Of a stretch of DNA of 64,000 nt, positions 25,687 through 35,045 are shown in pieces. The notes under the pieces were generated by a model. The model was not told the origin of the DNA and searched no databases. It worked only from the letters and a program-made list of their open reading frames with translations. A program made the translations under genes and the position numbers. How positions within the stretch are numbered: position 1 is the first letter of the stretch; each line of letters begins with the position of its first letter. Origin of the DNA: Aliivibrio fischeri (GTDB lineage Bacteria > Pseudomonadota > Gammaproteobacteria > Enterobacterales > Vibrionaceae); NCBI RefSeq assembly GCF_009727955.1, contig NZ_WOBR01000010.1, forward strand, positions 124,001 through 188,000, written 5' to 3'.

Positions 25687-27038
25687 TAGATCTCATTTCC
25701 TACAGTCGATTTTGCTTGTTGTATTTCAGCTTGAATAGCTACTAAACCAATACCTTGTTTTTCTAAAATACTACGAACATTTTCAGCTTGAGTGCTTAAA
25801 ATATTGTGTGCAAACAGTAAGGGCATTGCTGCGACTAAACCAAGAACTGTGGTAACAAGTGCCATGGATATTCCGCCAGCCATCACTTTAGGATCACCAT
25901 TACCAAACTGAGTAATCACTTGGAAAGTTTCAATCATACCTGTTACGGTTCCTAATAGACCTAACATCGGAGCCAGTGCTGCAAGTAGCTTGAGCATTGA
26001 AAGTCCTTTTTCAAGCCCTTGCTGTTCATCTACTATCGCTTCTAATAGTCGTAACTCAAGAGACTCTACATTACGATGCTTTTCTTCATCATAAACAGAT
26101 AAAATTCTTCCTAATGGGTTATCTGTAGGGGTTTCGGGTGTCTTTAACTGTTTTTTGATTTGCTGCTGTACAAGAGCAAGTTTACTTCCTCTAAATATCG
26201 CAATAATTAAGCCGATAGCAAGTAAGGTAAGAATAATCTGACCAACGACACCACCTGCTTGTAATCTCTCAAATAAGCTCGGTGTTAGTGCCAATTGATC
26301 TAGCATAAAACCTCTTGAAGGATCGACAATCATAGTCTCGACATTACCTTCTGACAGTTCTGATAGAGAGCTTAGCGTTGGTCCATTTTCAGGTTGTTTA
26401 CTGTAATAAGTGGCGTCTTTACGTTTACCATCCCAATGTAAATAACCTTGCTCAGAGATTAAACCAATAGAACCAATACGGTAGGCCAACTGTGGAACGA
26501 TATTCCCTTCTCCATCAATCACCTTTACCTCTGATTCTTTTAGTTCAGCACTTGCTTGAATCTGCTCATCCATACTTAGCCATAGATCCGTTAACTGAGG
26601 TAACGTAGGTAATGTTTTTGCAGCAACTATGCTTGTGACCGCCTGCGAATATTGCGAGCTATCCGCTCCAGTAACACTGGTTTGGTTTTCACTTTCTAAC
26701 TCTTTTGCTGCCTGTCTAACCACGCCAAATAGCTCACCTAAGCTCCCTGTATCTAGGCGTAGTTTTTCTTCCTGTTTAGCTAATTCACCTTCGTTTTTAC
26801 TGAAAGTTTTAGCTAGCATATCGATTTGATTTTGAACCTTGCGTTTACGCTCTTCTAGCGCTTTCTTTTGAGCTAAGTATTCTTTCTCTGTTAATTTAAA
26901 ACCAGACTCTCTTTGAGCATTATGTGTTGCTTGTTCTTTATTATGGGTCTGTGCACTCTTTGTTAACTCACTTTGAGCACTCGCAGTAAAAGAAAGGCTT
27001 AATAAACCGATGCAAAGAAGTTTTACTACATAATTCAT
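25686..27038 (-). CDS. ttpC: TtpC, ExbB-like accessory protein of the TonB2 system
   Basis: A 450-residue protein with a signal sequence (MNYVVKLLCIGLLSLSFTASA), a long periplasmic coiled-coil region (KEYLAQKKALEERKRKVQNQIDMLAKTF) and a C-terminal MotA/TolQ/ExbB domain (LKLLAALAPMLGLLGTVTGMIETFQVITQFG, GGISMALVTTVLGLVAAMPLL). This layout defines TtpC, required for TonB2 activity in Vibrio. The ATG at 27038 was chosen because the longer frame begins with TTG and GGAG lies upstream; it starts 1 base past the DUF3450 stop. Confidence 0.92.
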   Translation of the reverse strand: MNYVVKLLCIGLLSLSFTASAQSELTKSAQTHNKEQATHNAQRESGFKLTEKEYLAQKKALEERKRKVQNQIDMLAKTFSKNEGELAKQEEKLRLDTGSLGELFGVVRQAAKELESENQTSVTGADSSQYSQAVTSIVAAKTLPTLPQLTDLWLSMDEQIQASAELKESEVKVIDGEGNIVPQLAYRIGSIGLISEQGYLHWDGKRKDATYYSKQPENGPTLSSLSELSEGNVETMIVDPSRGFMLDQLALTPSLFERLQAGGVVGQIILTLLAIGLIIAIFRGSKLALVQQQIKKQLKTPETPTDNPLGRILSVYDEEKHRNVESLELRLLEAIVDEQQGLEKGLSMLKLLAALAPMLGLLGTVTGMIETFQVITQFGNGDPKVMAGGISMALVTTVLGLVAAMPLLFAHNILSTQAENVRSILEKQGIGLVAIQAEIQQAKSTVGNEI

Positions 27039-27039
27039 T

Positions 27040-27801
27040 TTATTTCTTCTCCGCAATATTTAGTGATACAGGTAAAGTAAGCAAACTTGGGGCGATTTCT
27101 TTATTTGCTACCGCATAAGCTTTATCTAACTCAGAATTCAACGAGGAATCTAATAAGACCCACGCTTTTACTTTCTGATCCCAAGTCCAATATTTATCTT
27201 GGTTAAAGTTACGTGCAATTAAGGATATGCGACCTAAATAAAGGATATTTGCTTGAATTTTCTTACCATTATCAAAAGAAATTTCTCCCTGATAAACTCC
27301 AAGCTTAGTTCCATAATCTAGCTCTATTTGATACGCCTCTAAAATACGACGATATTTCTCAGCATCGCTCACATTTGCAATAGTCATCATTGTTTCTAAC
27401 TTTTCAATACGCTGATAACGTTGTTCTGCACGAAGTGGCTTGTCATTTTTAACCGTATTTTTCAAACCATCGATCATTTTATACATCAAAGGCACAACAC
27501 CTTGTCTTGTTTGCTCAATGTCTGAAATTTGTTGATTAATGTTCTTTAATTCACGATGCTGATCATCAACTAACGCGGTTAAATGCTTACGATAAACATC
27601 TAAATTTTTTAACTCATCTTCTAGTTGTTCAATATCAGCTTGATATGACAGTGTATTATCTGCACTCTTATTGATACGCGTTTGGCTTTGAGATGCTTCG
27701 GTATTTGTTTTATTTTGAATTGCTTGAGCCGAGCTTAAATCACTCGCATTCGCGACTACCGTTTGGGTTATTGCTATCAACAACAATGCTTTTTTCATCA
27801 T
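27040..27801 (-). CDS. DUF3450 protein of the TonB2 cluster
   Basis: A 253-residue exported protein with a signal peptide (MMKKALLLIAITQTVVANA) and a long predicted coiled coil (DIEQLEDELKNLDVYRKHLTALVDDQHRELKNINQQISDIEQ), matching DUF3450. Family members precede ttpC in Vibrio TonB2 loci and probably form a periplasmic part of the energy-transducing machine. Either of two adjacent ATG codons could be used. It starts 73 bp after fhuB on the same strand with no clear terminator between, so read-through from the siderophore operon is likely. Confidence 0.85.
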   Translation of the reverse strand: MMKKALLLIAITQTVVANASDLSSAQAIQNKTNTEASQSQTRINKSADNTLSYQADIEQLEDELKNLDVYRKHLTALVDDQHRELKNINQQISDIEQTRQGVVPLMYKMIDGLKNTVKNDKPLRAEQRYQRIEKLETMMTIANVSDAEKYRRILEAYQIELDYGTKLGVYQGEISFDNGKKIQANILYLGRISLIARNFNQDKYWTWDQKVKAWVLLDSSLNSELDKAYAVANKEIAPSLLTLPVSLNIAEKK

Positions 27802-27873
27802 AATCAAATTCTTTATTAAAAATAGTTTAGCTACTACCTTTACAGGTTAGCCATGAGTGAACTCTATAAGTCC

Positions 27874-29889
27874 TTAATATTTAGAACGCTGTCCTTTTAT
27901 CAGCAAACCAATAAAATACAGCCCTCCGATCACTGAAACTAATGTTCCTGCAGCTATTTGGGATGGGAACAAAATATGCTGACCGAACCAATCCGCAATA
28001 ATCATTAATAATGCTCCAATCAATGCCGCAACAATGATTTGTTCTTTGGCTTTTTTAGCCCCTAAAATAACCGCCATATGAGGAGCTAATAAGCCAATAA
28101 AAGCAACAGGTCCCATGGTAGCAGTAACCGCACCACAAAGTAATGCAACACAAATAAGCAATGCGATAAAACTCTTAGTTACGCTTAATCCTCTCGCTTG
28201 TGCGAACAATCGTCCTGCCGAAATTAACGTTAACCAGCGATGTGTCAGCAAAGCAAACATCAGTAATAAAACGATACAAACAAACAATATCAACGCTGAT
28301 TGCGCCGATACTCGATACGTAGAACCTGCAAGCCAATTAAGTAAGATGTACGAATCCTCATTTCCCTTGGCTAATGAGAACTGGACTAACGCATCAATTA
28401 AGGCTGTTAACGCTATCCCAGTTAAAATTAACATAGAGGGAGCATACCCATGTCGGTTGCCTAAAATTAGTAGCAAAACTAAAACCGTTAAACTTCCACA
28501 AAAGGCAACTAACGGTGCAGCCTCAAAAATATTAAATCCTAAGAAAACACTACCGCCAATCAGTGCAAAAGTGGCTCCCGCAGAAATTCCCAAGATATCA
28601 GGGCTCGCTAACGGATTATAAATCAGTCTTTGCAACAACACTCCTGCAACCGCTAAACCAGAGCCTGCAGATAATGCAGTTAATAATCTTGGCCACTTCA
28701 ACTCCCAACTAAATTCACTTGGAATAAGAACTGTCCATGGATGAAGTGTTTGAGTCGAATCTTTTGTTACTATCACGGCCAAAAATAACACCACAATTAA
28801 ACCAAAGCCCAACGAAGGAATTAGCCATATTGGTAATATTGATTTTCCTTTTGGCAAGCTAATCGACAATTGATCTTGTGAACTCATGGTTCGACGTGTA
28901 AACCAAATCAATGCGGGTGCTCCAATCAACGCAGCCGCTGTTCCGCTTGGTACAATATCAGTTGTGTATTGGCTGATAATACTAGCTAAAAGATCAGTAC
29001 CAACTAAAAGAGTTACCCCTAATAACAAACTAAAAAACAATTCATCTCTTGGGGTTCTTGCTCCTAGATGACGAGCAATATTCGGGGCTAATAATCCGAT
29101 AAAACTAATTACCCCCACCGTTGTTATTGACGAAGCGACTAACCACAAGCCTAAGGCAAACAGTCCAAAGAAAGCAGGAATAACATTTAAACCACGAGCG
29201 GCAGCACCTACATTACCTAATCGTAGTAACGCAAGAATTCTTGGGGCAAAAACAAATATAAGTAGAGAAACGGAAAGTTTAGGAAGTAACCACTGCACTT
29301 GCTCCCATCCATTTTGAGCTAAATCACCAGCTCCCCAAATAAACAAATTCTTCGCATACTGATCATTTAGTAAAATAATTGCCGTCGCTACTGCACCCAG
29401 GAAAATATTAACTGCCATACCAGAGAGTACAATTGGTAGCCCAGATAAATTATTAACTCCAGCGATCGCAACAACCAATGCAAAAGTGATTAAGGCACCA
29501 AATAATGCAGCTATTGAAGCATAATCTGCAACATAGTCAGCAAACCATACATTCATTACAACGAGCGCTAACCATGCACCAGAAGCCGTACCTAACGTCA
29601 TTGGCGACACAAGTGAGTTTTGAGTTAATTGTTGCATCAAACTACCCACTAAGCCCAACATCCCTCCAATTAAAATAGCCATTACCAAACGTGGTAATTG
29701 TGATTCAATAAAAATTATCTTATCAAAATCATCTAATGAAGAAGGGTTAGCAATAACTTGTAGTATCGCATCAATTTGTTGAGGCAAACTCAACGTTGCA
29801 TTCCATTGAAATGACATCCACACAACAAGGAATAGCGAAATAAAAGCCAATAAATATCTAATGGGAGTAGTAATAAATGAATTAGACAT
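27874..29889 (-). CDS. fhuB: FhuB-type fused ferric-hydroxamate ABC permease
   Basis: A 671-residue inner-membrane permease made of two homologous FecCD halves (about 1-335 and 350-671), which is the FhuB architecture (E. coli FhuB is 660). Each half has the family features: LVMAILIGGMLGLVGSLMQQLTQNSLVSPMTLG and LSAGSGLAVAGVLLQRLIYNPLASPDILG, then SFIGLLAPNIARHLGARTPRDE and AFIGLLAPHMAVILGAKKAKEQ. It imports Fe3+-siderophore with FhuC and FhuD. It lies 2 bp downstream of fhuD. Confidence 0.95.
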   Translation of the reverse strand: MSNSFITTPIRYLLAFISLFLVVWMSFQWNATLSLPQQIDAILQVIANPSSLDDFDKIIFIESQLPRLVMAILIGGMLGLVGSLMQQLTQNSLVSPMTLGTASGAWLALVVMNVWFADYVADYASIAALFGALITFALVVAIAGVNNLSGLPIVLSGMAVNIFLGAVATAIILLNDQYAKNLFIWGAGDLAQNGWEQVQWLLPKLSVSLLIFVFAPRILALLRLGNVGAAARGLNVIPAFFGLFALGLWLVASSITTVGVISFIGLLAPNIARHLGARTPRDELFFSLLLGVTLLVGTDLLASIISQYTTDIVPSGTAAALIGAPALIWFTRRTMSSQDQLSISLPKGKSILPIWLIPSLGFGLIVVLFLAVIVTKDSTQTLHPWTVLIPSEFSWELKWPRLLTALSAGSGLAVAGVLLQRLIYNPLASPDILGISAGATFALIGGSVFLGFNIFEAAPLVAFCGSLTVLVLLLILGNRHGYAPSMLILTGIALTALIDALVQFSLAKGNEDSYILLNWLAGSTYRVSAQSALILFVCIVLLLMFALLTHRWLTLISAGRLFAQARGLSVTKSFIALLICVALLCGAVTATMGPVAFIGLLAPHMAVILGAKKAKEQIIVAALIGALLMIIADWFGQHILFPSQIAAGTLVSVIGGLYFIGLLIKGQRSKY

Positions 29890-29891
29890 AA

Positions 29892-30836
29892 TTACTTAAC
29901 ACTATTGCTCAACATTTTTGATTGAGGTGCTATCTCTAGCAAACTTTTAGCCAGTGCCTTTGCAGTATATTTAATCGACATTGCCCCACCATAACTCCAA
30001 ACAGGTTCAACACTGCTAACCTTATTTGCTTTAACGAAAGGCATCGCATTCCAAATTACTGATTTATCTAATTTGCTTTCTTCATTAAAAGGCTCGATAT
30101 ACAGCGCTATACCATCATTAACTTTTCTGAGTTCAGGTAATCGAATTTGAGTGACTCCCCATTGAGTACTCTTTTGAGGAATCGCACTTTCAAACCCAAG
30201 CAAATTTAAAGCATATTGAGCGGTTGAATTATCACCATAAAGATAAACAGAAGTCATATTTGCAAAACGAAACAAGGCTACTTTTGGCATTTTGGTTCCG
30301 TAAGCTTCTGCAAGTTGTTGCTTTAGTTGCGCGATCTCAACATCCATTTCAACTAATTTTTTCTGTGCTTCAGCTTCTTTTCCTAATATGACAGCAATAG
30401 CTTTAAAGTTATTAACTGCCATCAAACTATTATCATGATTTTCTGAATAAGTGTGAAAATACAAAACAGGTGCTATTTTTTCTAATTGAGGAATTAAATC
30501 CGCTTGAGGTGAAGCGACCAAAATAACATCTGGGTTTACTGCTGCAATCTTTTCAAAGTTAGGTTCTGCACGCATACCTACATCTTGCACATCACTTGGT
30601 ATATCAGGTTGCACAACCCATTCTTTATATCCGGCAATATCGGTTACTGCCACAGGAGTAACACCAAGCTCTAGAACTTGTTCTGCGATATCCCAATTTA
30701 ATGCGACGACTCTTTTAGGCACAGATTCTAAAACTTGCTCTCCTCTACTGTCTTGCACCACAAACTGAGCCATTGCCATGTGACTAAACAAAACAATAAA
30801 AAGAGAGGCAATAGTGGAAGTGAGATTTTTCAACAT
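29892..30836 (-). CDS. fhuD: FhuD-type periplasmic siderophore-binding protein
   Basis: A 314-residue solute-binding protein with a signal peptide (MLKNLTSTIASLFIVLFSHMAMA) and the class III BtuF/FhuD/FecB fold: RVVALNWDIAEQVLELGVTPVAVTDI, NPDVILVASPQADLIPQLEKIAPVLYF and QWGVTQIRLPELRKVNDGIALYIEPF. FhuD hands ferric hydroxamates to FhuB. The gene overlaps fhuC by 7 bases. Confidence 0.92.
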   Translation of the reverse strand: MLKNLTSTIASLFIVLFSHMAMAQFVVQDSRGEQVLESVPKRVVALNWDIAEQVLELGVTPVAVTDIAGYKEWVVQPDIPSDVQDVGMRAEPNFEKIAAVNPDVILVASPQADLIPQLEKIAPVLYFHTYSENHDNSLMAVNNFKAIAVILGKEAEAQKKLVEMDVEIAQLKQQLAEAYGTKMPKVALFRFANMTSVYLYGDNSTAQYALNLLGFESAIPQKSTQWGVTQIRLPELRKVNDGIALYIEPFNEESKLDKSVIWNAMPFVKANKVSSVEPVWSYGGAMSIKYTAKALAKSLLEIAPQSKMLSNSVK

Positions 30837-31597
30837 ACGATAGCTACTTTATGGTTGTATTCAGGATGGTCGATAAGTTTGATAGATGTGGCATATAAAT
30901 CGGATAATAGTGTCTCATCAAGTAAATGATGAGCTTTACCATGAAACGCAATGTCTCCACTTTTTAAGGCAATGATATCGGTGGCATAACGCAAGGTTAA
31001 ATTTAAATCATGCAGAATAACAATGATGCCTTTTCCTGTTTTTTGATTCAAATCGCTCAGTAATTCCATTAATTGGTATTGATGATGGATATCCAAGGCT
31101 GACGTTGGCTCATCCAAAATTAAAATATCCGATTGCTGAGCAAGTAACATTGCAACCCAAGCTCGCTGTCTTTCTCCACCAGATAATTGATCCGCTAAAG
31201 TATTACGAAATCCGTTTACACCAGTTTTAAGCATTGAGTCTTCAATAATTACTGCATCATCTTTATTAAAGCGACCAAGTACGCCACGCCAAGGATATCG
31301 ACCTAAACGCACTAGCTCTTCAACATTAAGTCCTGCTACTTCAGGTAACTTTTGAGGCAGAAATGCCACTTTTTTAGCAAACTCTTTAGCGTTTAATGCC
31401 GTTAATTTTTGTTGGTTTAGCATGACTTCTCCTTCTTCAGGAGCAAATTGATTCGCCAACAAATTAACCAATGTCGATTTCCCTGAGCCATTGTGTCCAA
31501 GAACAACGGTCAATGCATTTGGATCTATGGTTAGATTTTCCACATTCAAAATAACTCGTTCTTCTCTAACGACTTTAACGTCTTTTAATTGATACAT
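30830..31597 (-). CDS. fhuC: FhuC-type siderophore ABC ATPase
   Basis: A 255-residue ABC ATPase with Walker A GHNGSGKST, signature LSGGERQRAWVAMLLAQ, Walker B ILILDEPTSALD and switch His in VILHDLNLTLRYA. It is most like FhuC/FepC-type ATPases (FLPQKLPEVAGLNVEELVRLGRYPWRG). It energises import through FhuB. It begins 114 bp after the receptor gene, separated by a hairpin that may lower expression relative to the receptor. Confidence 0.94.
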   Translation of the reverse strand: MYQLKDVKVVREERVILNVENLTIDPNALTVVLGHNGSGKSTLVNLLANQFAPEEGEVMLNQQKLTALNAKEFAKKVAFLPQKLPEVAGLNVEELVRLGRYPWRGVLGRFNKDDAVIIEDSMLKTGVNGFRNTLADQLSGGERQRAWVAMLLAQQSDILILDEPTSALDIHHQYQLMELLSDLNQKTGKGIIVILHDLNLTLRYATDIIALKSGDIAFHGKAHHLLDETLLSDLYATSIKLIDHPEYNHKVAIVC

Positions 31598-31660
31598 GCT
31601 TTCTTCTTCAATAAGCTTAGCTAATACTTATACTATTCTCTGTTAAATAAAATGCAGAAA

Positions 31661-31687
31661 AGAAGTACGCAAGATCCACGTACTTCT
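31661..31687 (-). terminator. Hairpin between receptor and fhuC (attenuating terminator)
   Basis: A perfect 9-bp stem AGAAGTACG/CGTACTTCT (31661-31669 with 31679-31687) lies 24 bp beyond the receptor stop on the minus strand. It is followed by a short T-rich stretch and may partially terminate or protect the receptor mRNA. Confidence 0.55.
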
Positions 31688-31710
31688 CTCTATTTTTAAA
31701 TCAACTTCAC

Positions 31711-33861
31711 TTAGAAGTTATAATTAATGCTCAGTTCAACGGTTTGTTCTGCACCGTACCAGCAGTTTGCTGAATCGTAACAGCTATAATATTCAGTATT
31801 AAACAAGTTAGTCGCACTCAATTGAGCCGTTGCTCCTGTTAATGATTCACTGATCCCATCAAGCTCATAACCAATAGAAACATCAGCAAGCGTATAATCT
31901 GGTACTTTGTCCGTATTGGCTGCATCCATTTCCATTTCACCTACATAGCGTAAGCCACCACTGATACGCGTTCCAGTTAAGATACCATCATAAATATAGT
32001 AGTTAGACCATAAGCTCGCCGCATGTGTTGGCACATAGATAGGTGTTTTACCTTCTAAATCGTTACCGCTGTCTTTAGTTATCTCCATATCAATATAAGT
32101 ATAATTAGCTGCAATATCCCAGCTATCATTGACCATCCATTGACCTTGCAGTTCTAAACCTTGTGAACGGATCTCACCTATTTGCAATTGAGGTCCCCAT
32201 GGGTCTGAAGGATCAGACATTAGGGCATCACTTTTTACTATTTTAAAGACAGATGCTGAAGCCGTTTTTGTATAATCTGCTGATTCATATTTTACACCAG
32301 CCTCAATTTGCTCACCCAATTCAGGGTCATATGCATTACCTTTCGCATCTAAGCCTGCTGCAGGTTCAAAACTCGTTGCATAACTAATAAATGGAGAAAA
32401 ACCACTTTCTAATTCATACAACGCACCTACACGGTAAGAAAACTGACTTTGATCCGCATCTTTAGATGTTGTACTTGTTGTATTGCTAGATTTATATTGA
32501 TCAAAACGACCACCTGCAATTAATACTAAGCGATCAATTCTGATTTGATCTTGGGTATAAAAACCTAATTGTTCGACACTGATCTTTTCCTTAGACTCAT
32601 AAGATTGAGTTAATTTACCTCGATCAATCATGTTGTTATTAGGGTTAAATATATTAAAATTCCCAAACTGACTTGTCGTACCAAATTCTTGATATAGTGA
32701 ATCACCATCCAGTTTTTGATAATCAATACCGAACAATAAATTATGCTCAACACTTCCAACCATCACTCGACCTGATAGCTGGTTATCAATGGTATAGCCC
32801 GTTGAGCTTTCATCGGTACTATAAATATTGCGATCAAGATTACCCGTTGATGGATCAAAGTTACTTTCAATATGATAAGTATTTTCTTGATACAACGACG
32901 CATTCATATAACGGAAATTTTGTAAGAACGACCAATTATTATTGAATTCATGGTTGATCTTATAGCCAGCCATAAAGAATTCACGTTCAAACGTACTCCA
33001 ATTTTTATCACCTACAAATGTAGACGGATCTGTACTTCCATTTGGGTTATCGTAAATCATGCCTGAAGCTGGCATTGCAGAGTTCATACCCATTGATGGA
33101 TCATTTTGATAATACATATTGAAGTTAATTAATGTACGATCACTAACTTGCCAATCAACCGACGGAGCTATTACATAACGCTCTTCTTCTGTGTAATCAA
33201 CTTGACCGTCTTTTTGACGTGCTAATGCAATAAAACGATATGAAAAATCACTGTCACCAAATTGACCAGTTGTATCAATAGAAGCTTCCACTAAATTACC
33301 AGTACCCGTCGCAACTTTTACGTCTGTACTTTTTTCTTTTTGTGGTGTTTTAGCAATCATATTTACCATGCCACCAGGTGGCATAGAACCGTACAAAACT
33401 GACGTTGGACCTTTAAAAACTTCAATTTGCTGAATCGCAATTGGATCAATTTGTGGCTGTAAATTCCATCCATTTAAATATTGCAATACTAAACCATCAT
33501 AATAACTTTGGTTTACATCAAAACCTCGAATGTTAAACGTATCGTACATCGTCACCGCACCACCCTTTTGTTCAGTGGTTACGCCAGGTACATAACGTAA
33601 TGCCTCATTCAAAGATTTAACACTGCGTTGATCTAATACTTCACCATCAAGTACAGTGATCCCTTGAGGGGTTTCTTCTGGTTCTAAAGATGTTTTGGTT
33701 GCTGTATTACGGTAGGCTTGACCAAATATTGAAATGGTTTCAACATCATCAGAAGCACTATCATCATTAGCCATTGCTGAAATAGGAAATAGAAAAGATG
33801 AAGCAATTGCTGTTGCCAAAAGAGTGACATTAAATTTTGAATATTCTGTAGATACGTTCAT
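31711..33861 (-). CDS. fhuA: FhuA-like TonB-dependent ferric siderophore receptor
   Basis: A 716-residue outer-membrane receptor. Start MNVSTEYSKFNVTLLATAIASSFLFPISAMA gives a normal signal peptide; the longer frame does not. A TonB-box-like DDVETISIFG is followed by the plug domain (GITVLDGEVLDQRSVKSLNEALRYVPGV, VEVFKGPTSVLYGSMPPGGMVNMIAKTP) and a beta barrel that ends in aromatic Phe (SINYNF). The late loop SCYDSANCWYGAEQ has a Cys pair as in ferrichrome/hydroxamate receptors. Neighbouring fhuCDB supports hydroxamate specificity. A Fur box at 33894-33912 precedes it. Confidence 0.92.
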   Translation of the reverse strand: MNVSTEYSKFNVTLLATAIASSFLFPISAMANDDSASDDVETISIFGQAYRNTATKTSLEPEETPQGITVLDGEVLDQRSVKSLNEALRYVPGVTTEQKGGAVTMYDTFNIRGFDVNQSYYDGLVLQYLNGWNLQPQIDPIAIQQIEVFKGPTSVLYGSMPPGGMVNMIAKTPQKEKSTDVKVATGTGNLVEASIDTTGQFGDSDFSYRFIALARQKDGQVDYTEEERYVIAPSVDWQVSDRTLINFNMYYQNDPSMGMNSAMPASGMIYDNPNGSTDPSTFVGDKNWSTFEREFFMAGYKINHEFNNNWSFLQNFRYMNASLYQENTYHIESNFDPSTGNLDRNIYSTDESSTGYTIDNQLSGRVMVGSVEHNLLFGIDYQKLDGDSLYQEFGTTSQFGNFNIFNPNNNMIDRGKLTQSYESKEKISVEQLGFYTQDQIRIDRLVLIAGGRFDQYKSSNTTSTTSKDADQSQFSYRVGALYELESGFSPFISYATSFEPAAGLDAKGNAYDPELGEQIEAGVKYESADYTKTASASVFKIVKSDALMSDPSDPWGPQLQIGEIRSQGLELQGQWMVNDSWDIAANYTYIDMEITKDSGNDLEGKTPIYVPTHAASLWSNYYIYDGILTGTRISGGLRYVGEMEMDAANTDKVPDYTLADVSIGYELDGISESLTGATAQLSATNLFNTEYYSCYDSANCWYGAEQTVELSINYNF

Positions 33862-33893
33862 TATAATCCTGCTTACAACGCTTAAATCAAAAT

Positions 33894-33912
33894 GCAAATG
33901 AGAATGATTCTC
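33894..33912. promoter_or_regulatory. Fur box of the siderophore receptor
   Basis: GCAAATGAGAATGATTCTC contains the perfect dyad GAGAATGATTCTC and strongly resembles the Fur consensus. It lies 33-51 bp upstream of the receptor ATG on the minus strand. A second palindrome, TTGCGCAA, follows directly. Confidence 0.85.
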
Positions 33913-34005
33913 TTGCGCAAGAGTATAATGATTTATCCTTAATGAAAGTTAACAATTTGGTGCATGAAGAAAATTATTTATTGATAAATTGATTTATAAT
34001 AAAAA

Positions 34006-34905
34006 TCACAAACTGCGGATAGGCAACCAATATTCGACATCTATTATCCCTTGAGTCGTATCTGATCGATAAATTTCCAAATCAAAGCCCTCGATACCTT
34101 GATGGCCTGATGTCGGTAACCATTCAGATATGAGCCATTCAACAGATTTAGAAAAATCTTGGGCAGCACCTTTAAAGGGCAAAACAGCATACTCTTGTTC
34201 TGGAATCGTGATTATTTGTAAATCAGCTTTGTGCAGGTTCAACTCATCACTAGAAAGAGCGTCACAACTAATACCAGCCCAATAAAGTAAAGAGTCAGCA
34301 TTCTCTTCACGAGTATCAATAACCGCATATTTCTGCTCTGGAATAGATGATAAACACGTAATATACGTATCTAATGCATTCCACACTGAAGGGACTTTTT
34401 CGATAAAATCTGGAGTATCAGATAAGATACCTTGTACCATTGTGCTTAATCCTAGCACTTTGAAACTGGGTTTATATTCAAGACGAACACGATAAAAATG
34501 TGAGTTAAGTAATGGGTCTGCATTTACTTGCTTTAAAAATGGTTTTTGAATCCCTATTTTTTTCGCTTGCTTTTGATACTCACGTGGTGACTTATGAAAA
34601 TATTGTTTAAATGCACGACTAAATGCAATTTCAGAAGTAAATCCATAAGAATAAGCGATATCTAACATACGCTTTTTTTTATCCAAAACCTCCAGAGCAG
34701 ACATACTTAGACGTTGTTCTCGAACATATTGTGCAACATTCATACCTGTGTAATTCTGAAACACTCTTTGTAATTGCCATCTAGACCAACAACTCATTTC
34801 TGCTAAAATTTCGACAGTTAATGGCTTATCTATATTTTGGTGGATAAATACCAAAATATTCTCAATTCGATTAAACGATTTATCTATTTCAAAATCGGTC
34901 GACAT
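34006..34905 (-). CDS. AraC-family regulator with GyrI-like effector domain
   Basis: A 299-residue regulator with two N-terminal HTH motifs (LTVEILAEMSCWSRWQLQRVFQNYTGMNVAQYVREQRL and MLDIAYSYGFTSEIAFSRAFKQYFHKSPREYQ), followed by a GyrI/SOUL-like small-molecule-binding domain (about 120-299). The ATG at 34905 has GGAG 7 bases upstream and replaces a longer frame. It lies just upstream of the siderophore receptor on the same strand, so it could activate that operon in response to the siderophore, but this is inference. Confidence 0.85.
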   Translation of the reverse strand: MSTDFEIDKSFNRIENILVFIHQNIDKPLTVEILAEMSCWSRWQLQRVFQNYTGMNVAQYVREQRLSMSALEVLDKKKRMLDIAYSYGFTSEIAFSRAFKQYFHKSPREYQKQAKKIGIQKPFLKQVNADPLLNSHFYRVRLEYKPSFKVLGLSTMVQGILSDTPDFIEKVPSVWNALDTYITCLSSIPEQKYAVIDTREENADSLLYWAGISCDALSSDELNLHKADLQIITIPEQEYAVLPFKGAAQDFSKSVEWLISEWLPTSGHQGIEGFDLEIYRSDTTQGIIDVEYWLPIRSL

Positions 34906-34989
34906 ATAAAACTCCAAACACATTAACTCTATATAGCTTACATTGTGTTCTATGGCTTATCAAAAACATAACCGAGAAAATAGTAAAAT

Positions 34990-35022
34990 AAAAAACGGAA
35001 GACCCATTTGGATCTTCCGCTT
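34990..35022 (-). terminator. Terminator of the PTS gene
   Basis: A 10-bp stem with one wobble (34996-35005 with 35010-35019, 4-base loop) is followed on the minus strand by a run of six T. It stands 23 bp past the PTS stop codon. Confidence 0.85.
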
Positions 35023-35045
35023 TAAAAGTGAATCAAATAATACAG

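Noticed and set aside
28115-28621. 168-codon plus-strand ORF
   Set aside because: It is antisense to the clear fhuB coding sequence and its composition is that of a shadow frame.
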